Shown: positions 12,511-24,320 of the stretch, piece by piece
How the letters are laid out: every line of letters starts with the position of its first letter
Numbering within the stretch: the first letter of the stretch is position 1
Origin: Antilocapra americana
Taxonomy: Eukaryota > Chordata > Mammalia > Artiodactyla > Antilocapridae
DNA: 64,000 nucleotides
Direction: 5' to 3'
Assembly: GCA_007570785.1 (NCBI GenBank)
Contig: ML664664.1
Span: 144,984 to 208,983 of the forward strand
Program-made: the position numbers and the translations under genes
The notes under the pieces: generated by a model
Databases searched by the model: none
Told to the model about the DNA's origin: nothing
What the model saw: the letters and a program-made list of their open reading frames with translations, nothing else

Positions 12511-13311
12511 ATTACTCTCGTCTATATGTTTGACTGAAGCAGGTTATATATTCCTTAACATAGTGATAAATTACATCTTAGAATTGTGCCTCTCTGGTGC
12601 TTAGCTCCATATTGGGAATGTGACACGTGAACAGTAAATGTGTGGTAGTCTTGTGATTAAACCCTGTAAGAAAATGAAGCCATTGTGGTATAAATTAGCT
12701 TCTGTGTGTGTATCTTCCTAAAGAAACGGAATTGCTGCTCCTCCGTGCACACCTGCATTTGCAGTATGTATTTTCTCCTCCTTCTGTTGTCAGTAGCTCA
12801 TAGTTATTATTGATTCATGCTGTTTACTGGTAGTAACTCTGTGGGCTGCTTTGCCAGAGGGATAATTTGATTAGAGGTACTGCTGTTTGACACCATTCAG
12901 GAAAATGTTACACTCTAAAGGGTATTGGATTTGTCACAGAGTGACACTGAAGAAAAACCAGGGATAGGCAGGCTAATAACACGCTAGCCTTGTTATTAAA
13001 ATTGAGCCTTTTCGCATTTTTGTCCACCTTTTTTTTGTTGATATCACTGCTTTCCTATGAGAGAAGCATGTGACCAATTTGATGGCTTTTATTTGGCAAG
13101 GGCAGAAACTAATGCCAGATAAACAAGATCATAGCCAACTGATATGGAGCCCATGTGTTCCAAAATACTGTGTTTCTATCTTCTGAGGTTAGATATCAGC
13201 TTTATTTATATGAAGGGGCAAGATTGGAAAGCACTGAAATGAAGTGCTTATGTTGACAGCATCAGTTTTAATGGAACTTGAATCTGACTGTATGTGTGCT
13301 ATGTTTTGCAG

Positions 13312-13364
13312 AGGGACTCATCATCCAAGGATCTACCAGAGACCACAGGAAAACATGGGGAGAA
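13312..13364 (+). CDS. PRRG1: PRRG1 exon with start codon (first 10 coding bases)
   Basis: This 53-base exon ends with the first codons of PRRG1. A pyrimidine-rich acceptor (ttttgcag, ending at 13311) precedes it and a perfect donor (gtaagt, 13365-13370) follows. ATG is at 13355-13357, then GGG, AGA and a single A, so the intron is phase 1. Joined to the exon at 45983 the protein begins M-G-R-I-F-L-T-G-E-K; the human protein, from memory, begins MGRVFLTGEK. The bases before the ATG are 5' UTR, and earlier noncoding exons must exist because this exon has an acceptor. The short N-terminus before the Gla domain acts as a propeptide-like leader in PRRG proteins. The assignment rests on the exact phase match with the downstream exon. 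No other exon was recognised in 1-13311. Confidence 0.88.
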
Positions 13365-14148
13365 GTAAGTCTCTCTTCACTTTTAAATAATTTAGATTCT
13401 CTCTACATTAATCCACTATATACAGGAAATTAGATTTGCAACTCAAAGGTTTTTTTCTTTTGTGGACAACTAAATTGTGTTTCTGGTTAGTGTTAGAAAG
13501 GTTTTGTCTGAAGCAGTGCTGTGCAGAGACAGGTTGCTCACTGGAAAGAGTCTACCCCCACCCCCGCACACCCCCCTCCCCCCGCCATGCTCTTTTGAAC
13601 ATCTCTTAGTACAGGGAGAGAAGGCTCAAACTTGATATTATGTAAACCTTCCCTAATCTCAGCTTCTTTACAACTCTTAACAAAGTTACCCATATGCTGC
13701 TAATGGTTTCTAAGGCCTTATTGATAATAACATAAACAAAAATATGATTGTACTATGCAACTAATGATAGTAGGAAAAAAATCATCTGTGAGGTTGACTT
13801 ATATGGCTTTGGTTGCCTGTAAAGTGTTAAAGCCTGGAATTAAGACCTATTAGATGAATTCATTTTGTCCATTCTTCATTTCTCATAAGGCTGCTATATG
13901 GGCAGTTGACAACAGATACATTTAAGGTTATTTCTTTGTTAACCAGCCACTGCAGTGACATGATGAATAATTCTAATCAACATAGGCCATGAAATCTGAT
14001 GTTATAAAGGACCTCAAAGGAAGTGTTGGTGTTGGGTAGTATGATGAGAAGAGTACTTGACAGAGAGTCAAAGTCCTGAATTCAAGTTCTACTGCTACTA
14101 TTTTGATCAAATCCTGTCATTGCACTAAACTTGTTTGTTCATCTCTGT

Positions 14149-16265
14149 TCAGTTCAGTTCAGTTGCTCAGTCGTGTCCAACTCTGTGACCCCATGGACGG
14201 CAGCACACCGGGCTTCCCTGTTCATCACCAACTCTTGGAGCTTACTCAAACTCATAAGCCCATCAAGTTGGTGATGCCATCCAACCATTTCCTCCTCTGT
14301 CGTCCCCTTCTCCTCCCACCTTCAGTCTTTCCAGCATCAGGGTCTTTTCCAATATGTCAGTTCTTCACATCAGGGGGCCAAAGCATTGGCGTTTCAGCTT
14401 CAGCATCAGTCCTGATGAATATTCAGGACTGATTTCCTTTAGGATAGACTGGTTGAATCTCCTCAAACTCCAAGGGACTCTCAAGAGTCTCCTCCAACAC
14501 CACATTTCAAAAGCATCAATTCTTTGTCATTCACCTTTATAGTCCAACTCTCACATCCATACATGACTACTGAAAAAAAACATAGCTTTGACTAGACGGA
14601 TCTTGGTTGGCAAAGTAATATCTCTGCTTTTTAGTATGCTATCTAGGTTGGTCATACCTTTTCTTCCAAGGAGGAAGCATCTTTTCATTTCATGGCTGCA
14701 GTCACCACCTGCAGTGATTTTGGAGCCCTCCAAAATAAAGTCTCTCACTGTTTCCAGTGTTTCCCCATCTATTTGCCATGAAGTGATGGGACCAGATGCC
14801 ATGATTTTAGTTTTCTGAATGTTGAGTTTTAAGCCAGCTTTTTCACTCTCTTCTTTCACTTTCAAGAGGCTCTTTAGTTCTTCTATGCTTTCTGCCACAA
14901 GGGTGGTGTCATCTGCATATCTGAGGTTATTGATATTTCTACCGGCAGTCTTGATTCCAGCCTGTGTTTCATCCATCCCAGCATTTCACATGATGTACTC
15001 TGCATATAAGTTAAATAAGCAGAGTGACAATGTATAGCCTTGATGTACTCCTTTCCTGATTTGGAACCAGTATGTTATTCCATGTCCAGTTCTAACTGTT
15101 GCTACTTGACCTGCATACAGATTTCTCAGGAGGCAGGTAAGGTGGTCTGGTACAGTCAGCAAAAACAAGACCAGGAGCTGACTCTGTCTCAGATCATGAA
15201 CTCCTTATTGCAAAATTCAGACTTAAATTGATGAAAGTAGGGAAAACCACTAGACCATTCAGGTATGACCTAAGTCAAATCCCTTATGATTATACAATGG
15301 AAGTGAGAAATAGATTCACAGGATTAGATATGATAGACAGAGTGCCTGAAGAACTACGGATGGAGGTTTGTGACATTGTACAGGAGACAGTAATCGAGAC
15401 CATCCCCAAGAAAAAGAAATGCAAAAAGGCAAAATGGTTGTCTGAGGAGGCCTTAGAAATAGCTGAGAAAAGAAGAGAAGCTAAAAGCACAGCAGAAAAA
15501 GAAACATATGCCCATCTGAATGCAGAGTTCAAAAGAATAGAAAGGAGAGATAAAAACGCATTCATCAGTAATCAATGCAAAGAAATAGAAGAAAACAATA
15601 GAATGGGAAAGACTAGGGATCTCTCCAAGAAAATTAGAGATACCAAGGGAGGATTTCATGCAAAGATGGGCACAATAAAGGACAGAAATGGTATGGATCT
15701 AACAGAAGCTGAAGATATTAAGAAGAGGTGGCAGGAATACACAGAACTGTACAGAAAATATCTTAATGACTCAAACAACCACAGTGGTGTGATCACTCAC
15801 CTACAGCCAGACATCCTGGAATGTGAAGTCAAGTGGGCCTTATGAAGCATCACTACCAACAAAGCTAGTGGAGGTGATGAAATTCCAGTTGAGCTATTTC
15901 AAATCCTAAAAGATGATGCTGTGAAAATGCTGCACTCAACATGCCAGCAAATTTAGAAAACTCAGCAGTGGCCACAGGACTGGAAAAGTCAGTTTGTATT
16001 CCAATCCCAATGAAGGGCAATGCCAAACAATGTTTAGACTACCACACCATTGCACTCATCTCACACACTGGCAAAGGAATGCTCAAAATGCTCCAAGCCA
16101 GGCTTCAACAGTATGTGAACCATGAACTTCCAGATGTTCAAGTTGGCTTTGGAAAAGGCAGAGGAACCAGAGATCAAATTGCCAACATCTGCTATATCAT
16201 CAAAACAGCAACAGAGTTCTAGAAAAACATCTACTTTGGCTTTATTGACTATGCCAAGGCCTTTG
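14149..16265 (-). mobile_element. BovB LINE with 5' inversion (twin-priming structure)
   Basis: The left segment (14149 to about 15141) is antisense BovB from its 3' tail (tcagttcagttcagttgctc) back to the reverse-transcriptase region. At ~15142 orientation flips, and 15142-16265 reads in sense from gtcagcaaaaacaagaccag to tgactatgccaaggcctttg. In consensus order the two segments nearly abut, with about 40 bases missing between them. TSDs ttgttcatctctgt (14135-14148) and ttgttcatatctgt (16266-16279) bracket the whole unit, so it is one insertion. The inverted part keeps a 205-codon open frame (15228-15845) between endonuclease and RT domains; the element as a whole is inactive. Confidence 0.9.
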
Positions 16266-17849
16266 ATTGTTCATATCTGTGGTGGGATTAATAACATAGC
16301 ACACTTCTAGCCTCAGAAGGTTGTGGCTGGCATAATGTGAGAATATATATGAAAGCATGTTGAAAACCCTAATGTATAATGGAAGAATGCAGAGGTCTCT
16401 GCTCATTCCTGTACTTGTTGAAGATGTAGATTTCTATTGGTTCTGTCTTTCAGTAGTTAAAATGAAGTTATTTGATCATATGCCTCTGTAGGCAGGAAGA
16501 CTGGGACTAGGGTATGCTAGAGATAAAGCTTCCTTATGTTTGTGTTCTAGGCATCTTTCTCACCCCATGCCAGTCTGGGCCCTGGTAGGCAGCCCCAAGG
16601 ATTATAGATGAAAAATAGCTTCCTGAAACTTGATGAGTTAGCTTTTGTGTGTTTTCTCCAGCACTCCCTCAGGGATTCTGGTTCTGTCCCCACCTTCATA
16701 AAAGATACCTATCTCTGATCATTTTGAAATTTTTAAAAACTGAATACATGTTTTTAAATGGTCAAAGTTCTAGTGCCAAAGTTCTATGCCAGGTCCTAAC
16801 TCCAGCAACAACTATCAACAGAACCTTCCACAGTAACTGGAATCATGGTTTGATTTTCACTTTCTCTCAAGCTTCAAGTGGATTTGGAGAATGCTGTGAT
16901 TCTTGGTTTTCATCGTGGCCCTGTAGCGAAGAGCTACATTGAGACAGGGCAACATATTCCTTCTTGTTTCCCTTCTTCCTTTTTAGAATAGTCATCAAAT
17001 CATTGTCAGTAAGTGCTTGCTTTAAAAGATGCCTCAGCAAGTGCCCGTTTAAATGGTCAAGCAGTTAATAGAGTTCTTGCTAAAGGATAGGGCTTGTTAG
17101 TGTAATCTGCAAAGATGGGGAGGTTTCCAACCCGGAGATGAGATAAGAGAAGCACTTCCAAAGACGCTACTTTTACAAACACATGGCAGCTTGTAATAGC
17201 ATCGTTTTGACTGTTTGTGTGAGCACTTTGAAAACATCCTTAACATCCTGAATCGCAAAGAATCTATCCTTGACACTCTGAGCTTCAGTTTGTCTGATTA
17301 TACTTGTTAATTGCTGACTCTGTTAGTGAGGAAAAAAAAGATGCTACTGTGTGCTCTTTTTTTTTTTCTGGCCGTGTACAATGAAGTTTTTACTGGCTTT
17401 GGCAAAGGTTCTCACAAACATAGCTCAATGTGTCATACAAAGGGACACCAGAGGAAAATATCAAAAAGACATGTCATTGGCCTCATTAAGGAGCCATGAA
17501 AACAAAGAATACAGCTGGGAAACCATACAGTATAGATGAAAAATTAAATTGAGGTCAACTTCTTTTAGTATTCTAAAGAAGAAATTATTTATAGATGTGT
17601 TAGAGGAATCCTTCTTTTGCTTATATGATAGGGAAAAATTCATAGTCTTACAAATGGTGGAGGGGATGAGAACAGACTTGTGTGAATCATTTCTCAGTAG
17701 ACCATCAGCAGTGTCCATTGTATGTGGCCTTGAAATTTCATTTACCAATAGAGATTTAGTATTTAAGTAGAGTTTAGTTTTTATGATTCTTATGAATATA
17801 TAATTATTTAAGTATTAACAAGTATCTGTAGAGTTCATAGCTCATAGAT

Positions 17850-18010
17850 ATTTCTCCATTATCTTACTTGAGTTGTAAGAGAACCCTCTAGTATAAATAT
17901 GGATTATTATCTTCATTTTATGTATTATAAAACATAGAGTCGTGAGAGAAAGTCTTATCTAAAGCCTACAGTTTATAAATGAAGAGTCAGAAGGCAAACC
18001 TAGGTCTCCT
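17850..18010 (-). repeat. MIR SINE (antisense, diverged)
   Basis: tattatcttcattttatg, acatagagtcgtgagaga and aggcaaacctaggtctcctt follow the reversed MIR core with much divergence. Confidence 0.45.
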
Positions 18011-18892
18011 TATGTCATAGGCAGTTTTCATTTTCTTCCAATAAACTGTATTCTGAGCACCCTAGTCATCAGCTGTGTATAAATTTGATTAAAAATTTAG
18101 GAACTATCTTATGGTGTGAAAGAAAATATTTTCTTAAAACTATGTTCTCACTTTATGGTGTCGGGGTGGGAAGAGAGGAAAAGAGAAGTGGCTCAGTGTT
18201 CATCCTCATTTATGGTAACAGCTGAAACATCTGTGTCACATAGTAGAGTGCCTCAAATATCAAAATCCTCTGAGCAGCAGTGGTCTCTGGCTGCGGTAAC
18301 TCAGAGGCAGCAGCACTGATTGGCAGTCACCAAGTTAGAGTAACAAGACATTCAACTCAGAAGCTCACTGTACACAACACACAGTGGGAGGTCCCCAAAG
18401 TAAGGGGCCTAAGACACCACTTCCGTGGTAAAAGTCACCCTTCTTGATCGATAGGTTTTATCTCTGGTTTTTCATAACATAGAGAATGCAGTACACTGTG
18501 GAACACCAGAACAGTATGTAGTCAACAAGGAAAGATGCTGTTACAAAAAAAAAACAGCATGTATAAATTAAATTATGTGTAAGGTTTTAGTAGAAAATAA
18601 ACATTTTCACAAAATATGAGAATTTTACAAATGTGCATGTTTAGGCTTACCAGATATTATGTACCAGAAGTATCTGTAGTCATCTTCAGATAGATGTTAA
18701 AAATTTATCCTGCCTTTTCATCCTCTCCCCCCAACACCCCCCATGCACTCCCCCACCACTGAATAACTGCTACGTTCATGATAAAATGACAAAGGTCTCA
18801 GTATTCCACAAAGCAATTTCTTGGGGAGTTTTCTTGCTAAACAATTTTGGGTTTGTTGTTTTTGTTACAGTGTTTGAGTAGAATTTGATTTT

Positions 18893-18988
18893 TTTTTTTA
18901 TTGTTATACAGTATTTTATTTTATTTTTTTTTTATTTTTTTTTTTAATTATTGTTTTAGCCATACATTGTTATGATATCACCATGGGT
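18893..18988 (-). mobile_element. Very short ruminant L1 3' end with TSD
   Basis: Reversed poly(A) (T-rich run) followed by agccatacattgttatgat and atcaccatggg, the last bases of ruminant L1 in antisense. gaatttgatttt flanks it at 18881-18892 and 18989-19000. Only ~96 bases were inserted. Confidence 0.85.
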
Positions 18989-19359
18989 GAATTTGATTTT
19001 TAGTCATACCTATTTTCCATCAGATTTTTTTCTATGTCAGAACACACTTCTCTTACTGCATATTTTAAGTACTGTAGCAGCAATCTATGGTATTTATTAC
19101 TCTTAACAGGCAGTTATGATGGCTAATTTCACTTCTTTACCATAATAACAAAGCTTGTGAAAGAAATTCATCTTGACTTCTCAATAATAGCAAACTACAA
19201 GATGTTCCTAATCCTCTTTTACAAAATAAGAATAATATTTATTCATGAATCTTCAAATAGCTTTATTTTGCTTTGTTGTATAGAAAACAATATCTGGAAT
19301 TGCTGAATGATAACAGACATACAGGTTATATTTTTGGAGAATAATTAACATAAGATTAT

Positions 19360-20852
19360 TGATTCCAACTCAAGCTGGAATCAAGATTGTTGGGAGAAAT
19401 ACCAGTAATCGCAGACATGCAGATGATACCACCCTTATGGTAGAAAGTAAAGAACTAAAGAACCTCTTGATGAAAGTGAAAGAGGAGAGTGAAAAAGTTG
19501 GCTTAAAACTCAACATTCAGTTCTATTTTCAGTTTTTAAAGGAATCTCCACACTGTTTCACTGCTGGGCATACACACTGAGGAAACCAGAATTGAAAGAG
19601 ACACGTGTACCCCAATGTTCATCACCGCATTGTTTACAATAGCCAGGACATGGAAGCAACCTAGATGCCCATCAACTGATGAATGGATAAGAAAGCTGTG
19701 GTACATATACTCAATGGAATATTACTCAACATTAAAAAAAAATTCGTTTGAATCAGTTCTACTCAGGTGGACGGAACTGGAGCCTATTATCCAGAGTGAA
19801 GTAAGCCAGAAGGAAAAACAACAATACAGTATACTAATGCATATATATGGAATTTAGAAAGATGGTAATGAGAACCCTGCATGTGAGACAGCAAAAGGAA
19901 CGCAGACATATAGAACAGACACATGGACTCTGTGGAAGAGGGCAAGGGTGGGGTGATATGGGAGAATGACATTGAAACATGTTAATTACCATATGTGAAA
20001 TCAATTGCCAGCCCAGGATTGATGCTCGGGGCTGGTGCACCGGGATGTCCCAGGGGGAGGGGGGAGGGAGGGGGGTTCTGGAGGGGGAGCATGTGTAGAC
20101 CCATGGCAGTTTCATGTCAGTGTATGGCAAAACCAACACAATAAAGTAAAGAAAATTCAAAAAAATAAACTCAACATTCAGAAAACTAAGACCATGGCAT
20201 CTGGTCCTATCACTTCATAGCAAATAGATGGGGAAACAATGAAAACAGTGAGAGACTTTATTTTGGAGGGCTCCAAAATCACTGCAGGTGGTGACTGCAG
20301 CCATGAAATGAAAAGATGCTTCCTCCTTGGAAGAAAAGCTATGACTAACCTAGACAGCATACTAAAAAGCAGAGATATTACTTTGCCAACCAAAGTCTGT
20401 CTAGTCAAAGCTATGGTTTTTTCAGTAGTCATGTATGGATGTGAGAATTGGACTATAAAGAAAGCTGAGTGCTAAAGAATTAACGGTTTTTGAACTGTGG
20501 TGTTGGAGAAGACTCTTGAGAGACCCTTGGACTGCAAGGAGACCCAACCAGTCCATCCTAAAGGAAAGCAGTCCTGAATATTCATTGGAAGGACTGTCGT
20601 TGAAGCTGAATCACCAATACCTTGGCCACCTGATGCAAAGAACTAACTCTTTGGAAAAGAACCTGATGCTGGGAAAGACTGAAGGCAGGAGGAGAAGGGG
20701 ATGACAGAGGATGAGATGATTGGATGGTCTCACTGACTTGATGGACATGAGTTTGAGTAAGCTCCAGGAGTTGGTGATGGACAGGGAGGCCTGGCGTGCT
20801 GCAGTCCATGGGGTCACAAAGAGTCGGACACGACTGAGCAACTGAACTGAAC
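19360..20852 (+). mobile_element. BovB LINE 3' half, split by an L1
   Basis: Sense BovB begins at attccaactcaagctggaat and continues past an inserted L1 to the 3' end (tcggacacgactgagcaact, gaactgaac). Flanking taacataa at 19347-19354 and 20853-20860 fits a short TSD. The RT motif C region is present as HADDTTLMVE, where the usual tyrosine of YADD is changed. The frame is broken by the L1 and by stops. Confidence 0.88.
19521..20166 (+). mobile_element. Ruminant L1 3' end nested in BovB, with 5' micro-inversion
   Basis: Sense L1 from cactgctgggcatacacac (ORF2 C-terminus) through the 3' UTR (gatgctcggggctggtgcac, gggggagggagggggg) to caacacaataaagtaaag and an A-rich tail. The first ~38 bases (19521-19558) are reversed L1 sequence (aaaggaatctccacactgt). 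TSD aaactcaacattcag at 19506-19520 and 20167-20181 is perfect and belongs to the host BovB, so order of events is clear. Confidence 0.9.
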
Positions 20853-21114
20853 TAACATAAAAATATAAAGACGCCTCAGCAAGTTTTCTGTTTCTCCTCT
20901 TTTGGTATTTAGTCTTTGGAGATGGGTTTTACCTAGCTTAGGAGGTTTCCATCTTCATTTCATTTTCATTTCCAGCTTCAGTTTCCATCTTCATTTTTCA
21001 TACTTAATAGTAACATGCCTTTGATGTCCTAGGAGCCATGAACATATGGTTGTGCAGTAGAGAAACAGTGACAGTGCTGCCAGTTACAGTCTTTTGTTTA
21101 TTATTATTAAACCA

Positions 21115-21749
21115 TGGGGTTCTCAAGGCAAGAATATGGAAGTGATTTGCCATTTGCTTCTCCAGTGGACCACGTTTTGTCAGACCTCTCCAGCATGACC
21201 CATCCATCTTGGGTGGCTCTACATGGCATGGCTCATAGTTTCAATGAGTTAGAGAAGGCTGTGGTCCATGTGATCAGTTTGATTAGTTTTCTGTGATTGT
21301 GATTTTCATTCTGTCTGCTCTCTGATGGATAAGGATAAGAGGCTTATGGAAGCTTCCTGATGGGAGAAACTGACTCTCACAGAAGAATTGATACTTTTGA
21401 ACTGTGGTGTTGGAGAAGACTCTTGAGAGTCCCTTGTACTGCCAGGAGATCCAATTAGTCCATCCTAAAGGAAGTCAGTCCTGAATATTCATTGGAAGGG
21501 CTGATGCTGCAACGCCAACACTTTGGCCACCTGATGCAAAGAACTGACTCATTTGAAAAGACCCTGATGCTGGGGAAGATTGAAGGCTGGAATAGAAGGG
21601 GACGACAAAGGATGAGATGGTCGGTTGACATCACTGACTCAATGAATGAGTTTGACCTAGCTCTAGGAGTTGGTGATGGACAGGGAAGGCTGGCGTGCTG
21701 CAGTCCATGGGTTCGCAAAGAGTCAGACATGACTGACTGAATTGAACTG
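21115..21749 (+). mobile_element. Internally deleted BovB LINE with TSD
   Basis: 21115-21385 (ggggttctcaaggcaagaat, tctccagtggaccacgtttt, tgtgatcagtttgattagtt) resembles the 5' region of BovB; from ~21385 it jumps to the 3' end (aactgtggtgttggagaag onward) and closes with gacatgactgactgaattga. attaaacca flanks at 21106-21114 and 21750-21758. One insertion lacking the whole middle of the element. Confidence 0.75.
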
Positions 21750-22456
21750 ATTAAACCACAGCAGCATCATTCCCTTGACTCCTTTACTTCAAAGAACCCA
21801 AACATATCCCCTCCACTAACCAAGACTTAAAGGAAGGAAAGACGGTTCATAGCTGATAGAGTAGATTTCTAAGTTCTTTGAGTCACTGCTGAACTATTGC
21901 TCAGTTGAGGTCAATCCTAAGCTTTAATTCAAGCCATACAGCTCCATATTTTCCAACAGGGAATGTGTGTTCAAACTGACAAGGCTTGTAAAGTGACTGT
22001 TTAATAATATACTGCCTAATTTTATTGGACAGCTCCCAGGTTTATAGTTCAAGTGAAGGTACACATTCAAAGACAATTATTTCATTTTCTGGTGTATATT
22101 AAATCTGAGAGTCTCGCTATTATGGTAGCATATTCATGCCTGTGCAGTTCAGATGATGTCACCAATTTATTATAAATCCTTATCTAGCTTCATAATTTTG
22201 TAACAGTAAAACAAATCAACTTGGAGCTGGCAATAGCCATTATTTTTTTCCTGGCAAGATTTTCCCATTAGAAAAAAAAGAAATGAGCTTACTATACGAG
22301 GTTCAGGCTGCCTTTAAAAAAACCAACTCATTATAGTGCGCGAGATGCTTTTTTGTCTTTGATACAATCCTCTCTGCCTTTTACCTACTGAAGAAGAGAA
22401 TAACTTTGGTATATAAGTTTAGAATGGCTTCTTAACCCTAACACTTGTTGACATTT

Positions 22457-23342
22457 TAAAAATTTGAGGCAAAATACACAATATAGACAAAACAATTCAC
22501 ATAACATAGAATTGACTCCTTTTAAAAAAAAATAATTTTAGTTATTTAGTTTTGGCTGTCCTAAGTCTTTGCTGCTGTGTGGGCTTTTCTCTATTTGCAG
22601 TGAACAGGAGCTACTCTCTAGTTGTGGTGAGCAGGCTTCTCATTGTGGTGCTTCTCTTGTGGATTATGAGCTCTAGGATGCACGGGCTTCAGTAGTTACA
22701 ACTCTTGGGCTCTAAAACGCTGGCTCAGTAATGATTGTGGCACACAGGCTTAGTTGCTCTGTGGCATGTCGGATCTTCCCTAATCAGGGAATGTCTCCTG
22801 CATTGGCATGTGTATTCTTTACCACTGAGCTACCAGGGAAGCCCAGAATTGACCATTTTAAACTGTACAATTTAGTGGTATTTAGTACATGCACAATATT
22901 GTGTAACTCTAGCACCAAAACATTTCCATCACCTCCAGGGGAGCCCTTCTCTACCCATTAAACAGTCAGTCTGTATTTTGCACTCTCCCAGGCACTGGCA
23001 GCCTGTTAGCTGATTTATAGCTGTATGGATTTATCTATCATGGATATTTCATATAAATGGAATAAAAGAATATGTGCCCTTTGGTGTCTGGCTTTTTTCA
23101 CTTGGCATAAATTTTTTTTTTTAGATTTATCCATGTTGTATTAGTATCTTGTTCTTTTTTTATGGCTGAATAATATCCCATTGTATGAATGTATTACAAG
23201 TTGATGAGTCATTCATCAGTTGCTGGACATTTGGGTTGTTTCCACCCTTTGGCTAATTGGAAATAGTGCTCCTATGAACCTTGATGTAAGGTTTTTGTTT
23301 GAGTATCTGTTCTCAGTTATTTGGGTCAGGTTTGTAGGAGTA
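22457..23342 (-). mobile_element. Old L1 3' end (antisense) inserted in hAT relic
   Basis: aggcaaaatacacaatatag, tgtacaatttagtggtattt, tatggctgaataatatccc and gttgctggacatttgggttg are reversed L1M 3' UTR and ORF2. A SINE at 22517-22844 interrupts it. Confidence 0.75.
22517..22844 (-). mobile_element. Artiodactyl tRNA-Glu SINE (CHR-like, antisense) with TSD
   Basis: T-rich start, tttagttttggctgtccta, actctctagttgtggtgagc and a tRNA-derived end (taccactgagctaccaggga) mark the cetartiodactyl tRNA-Glu SINE group. TSD agaattgac at 22508-22516 and 22845-22853 is perfect and belongs to the host L1. Confidence 0.85.
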
Positions 23343-23480
23343 ACTGTCAACATTTGGGACCAGATACATCTTTGTCGTGGAGGCTGACCTGTGCATTGTA
23401 AGATGTTCAGCAGCATCCTTGGCTTCTCCCCACTAGTTGCACCTACCCCTCCAAGTTGTGAGAATCAAAAATGTATCCAG

Positions 23481-23684
23481 GGACTACCCAGGTGGTCCAG
23501 GGTTGAGAAACCACCTTGCAATGCGAATTTCAATCCCTAGCTTGGGAACAAAGACCCCCACATGCCGCGGACCAACTAAGTCAATGTGCCTCAACAGAAG
23601 ATCTCACATCACACAAGAAAGTGCTTGTGTGCTGCAACTGATACTCGGCAGAGACAAATAAATAATTTTTTTTTAATTTTTAAA
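23481..23684 (+). mobile_element. Artiodactyl tRNA-Glu SINE (CHR-like) with TSD
   Basis: Starts ggactacccaggtggtccag, passes ccccacatgccgcggaccaa and ends in an A/T-rich tail. aaaatgtatccag before and aaatatatccag after form an imperfect TSD within the hAT relic. Confidence 0.75.
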
Positions 23685-23767
23685 AAATATATCCAGACAT
23701 CACCAGATGTTCCTTGGGGTGCAACATCACCCAAGATAGCAAACCACTGATTTAGAATGAAGGATAG

Positions 23768-24076
23768 TGATAGTGAAAGTCACTTAGTTGTGTCCGACTC
23801 TTTGCAACTCCATGGACTGTCCATGGAATTCTCCAGGCCAGAATACTGGAGTGGGTAGCCTTTCCCTTCTCCAGGGGCTCTTCCCAACCCAGGGATCGAA
23901 CCCAGGTCTCCTGCATTGCAGGCGGATTCTTTACCAGCTGAGCCACCAGGGAAGCCCAAGAATACTGGAGTGGGTAGCCTATCCCTTCTCCAGCGGATTT
24001 TCCTGACCCAGGAATTGAACCAGTGTCTCCTGCATTGCAGGCAGATTCTTTATCAACTGAACTATCGGGAAGCCCC
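23768..24076 (-). mobile_element. Bov-tA SINE with duplicated tRNA part (antisense) and TSD
   Basis: Reversed Bov-A unit, tRNA-Glu part ending gagccaccagggaagccc, then a second segment with ctggagtgggtagcctatcc and another tRNA part ending gaactatcgggaagcccc. TSD agaatgaaggatag (23754-23767) and agaataaaggatag (24077-24090) flanks the whole, so it moved as one unit. The same arrangement occurs at 43674. Confidence 0.85.
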
Positions 24077-24320
24077 AGAATAAAGGATAGGAAATCTTTA
24101 GAGATAAGCCAAACAACACCATTGTGATTTTCATAGAAATAATTTGAGTGTCAGGGAGAATGTTAGAGTCAGCGCTCTGTGTCTTCAGTTATCCTCAGGT
24201 TCCACAACCATGGATTCAAAATACTGGGAAAAAGTAAAAATTTCAGAAAGTTCAAGAAAGCAAAACCTGGATTTGCTGCATGTCATCAACTGTTCACATA
24301 GAATTTACGTTGTGTTTATG

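Larger units (their letters stand above)
1..13311 (+). other. Sequence upstream of the PRRG1 start exon (intron and/or 5' flank)
   Basis: No coding exon is recognised here. Because the start exon at 13312 has a splice acceptor, at least the right part is a 5' intron of PRRG1. Content is a Charlie-type hAT relic, a Bov-A2, L2 and MIR fragments, a BovB 3' piece, a gap, and a large antisense L1 from about 6985 to 12500. Between repeats (1-340, 1260-1840, 2340-3060, 4600-6980, 12520-13311) the DNA is AT-rich, without open frames resembling known proteins. Confidence 0.6.
22424..23752 (+). mobile_element. hAT-type relic split by an L1 and two tRNA SINEs
   Basis: Pieces of the same element as at 4172 lie at 22424-22456 (ggcttcttaaccctaacact, gttgacatttt), 23345-23480 (caacatttgggaccagatac, gatgttcagcagcatccttg) and 23685-23752 (atccagacatcaccagatgt, ttccttggggtgcaac). 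Between the first two sits an antisense L1, itself carrying a SINE; between the last two sits another SINE. Confidence 0.6.

Noticed and set aside
15228..15845. 205-codon open frame on + strand resembling a standalone protein
   Set aside because: It is the inverted part of the twin-primed BovB (segment between endonuclease and RT), not a host gene.
23768..24076. tRNA-like sequences within Bov-tA SINEs as functional tRNA genes
   Set aside because: They are diverged tRNA-Glu-derived SINE heads fused to Bov-A sequence and flanked by TSDs, without an intact mature tRNA.
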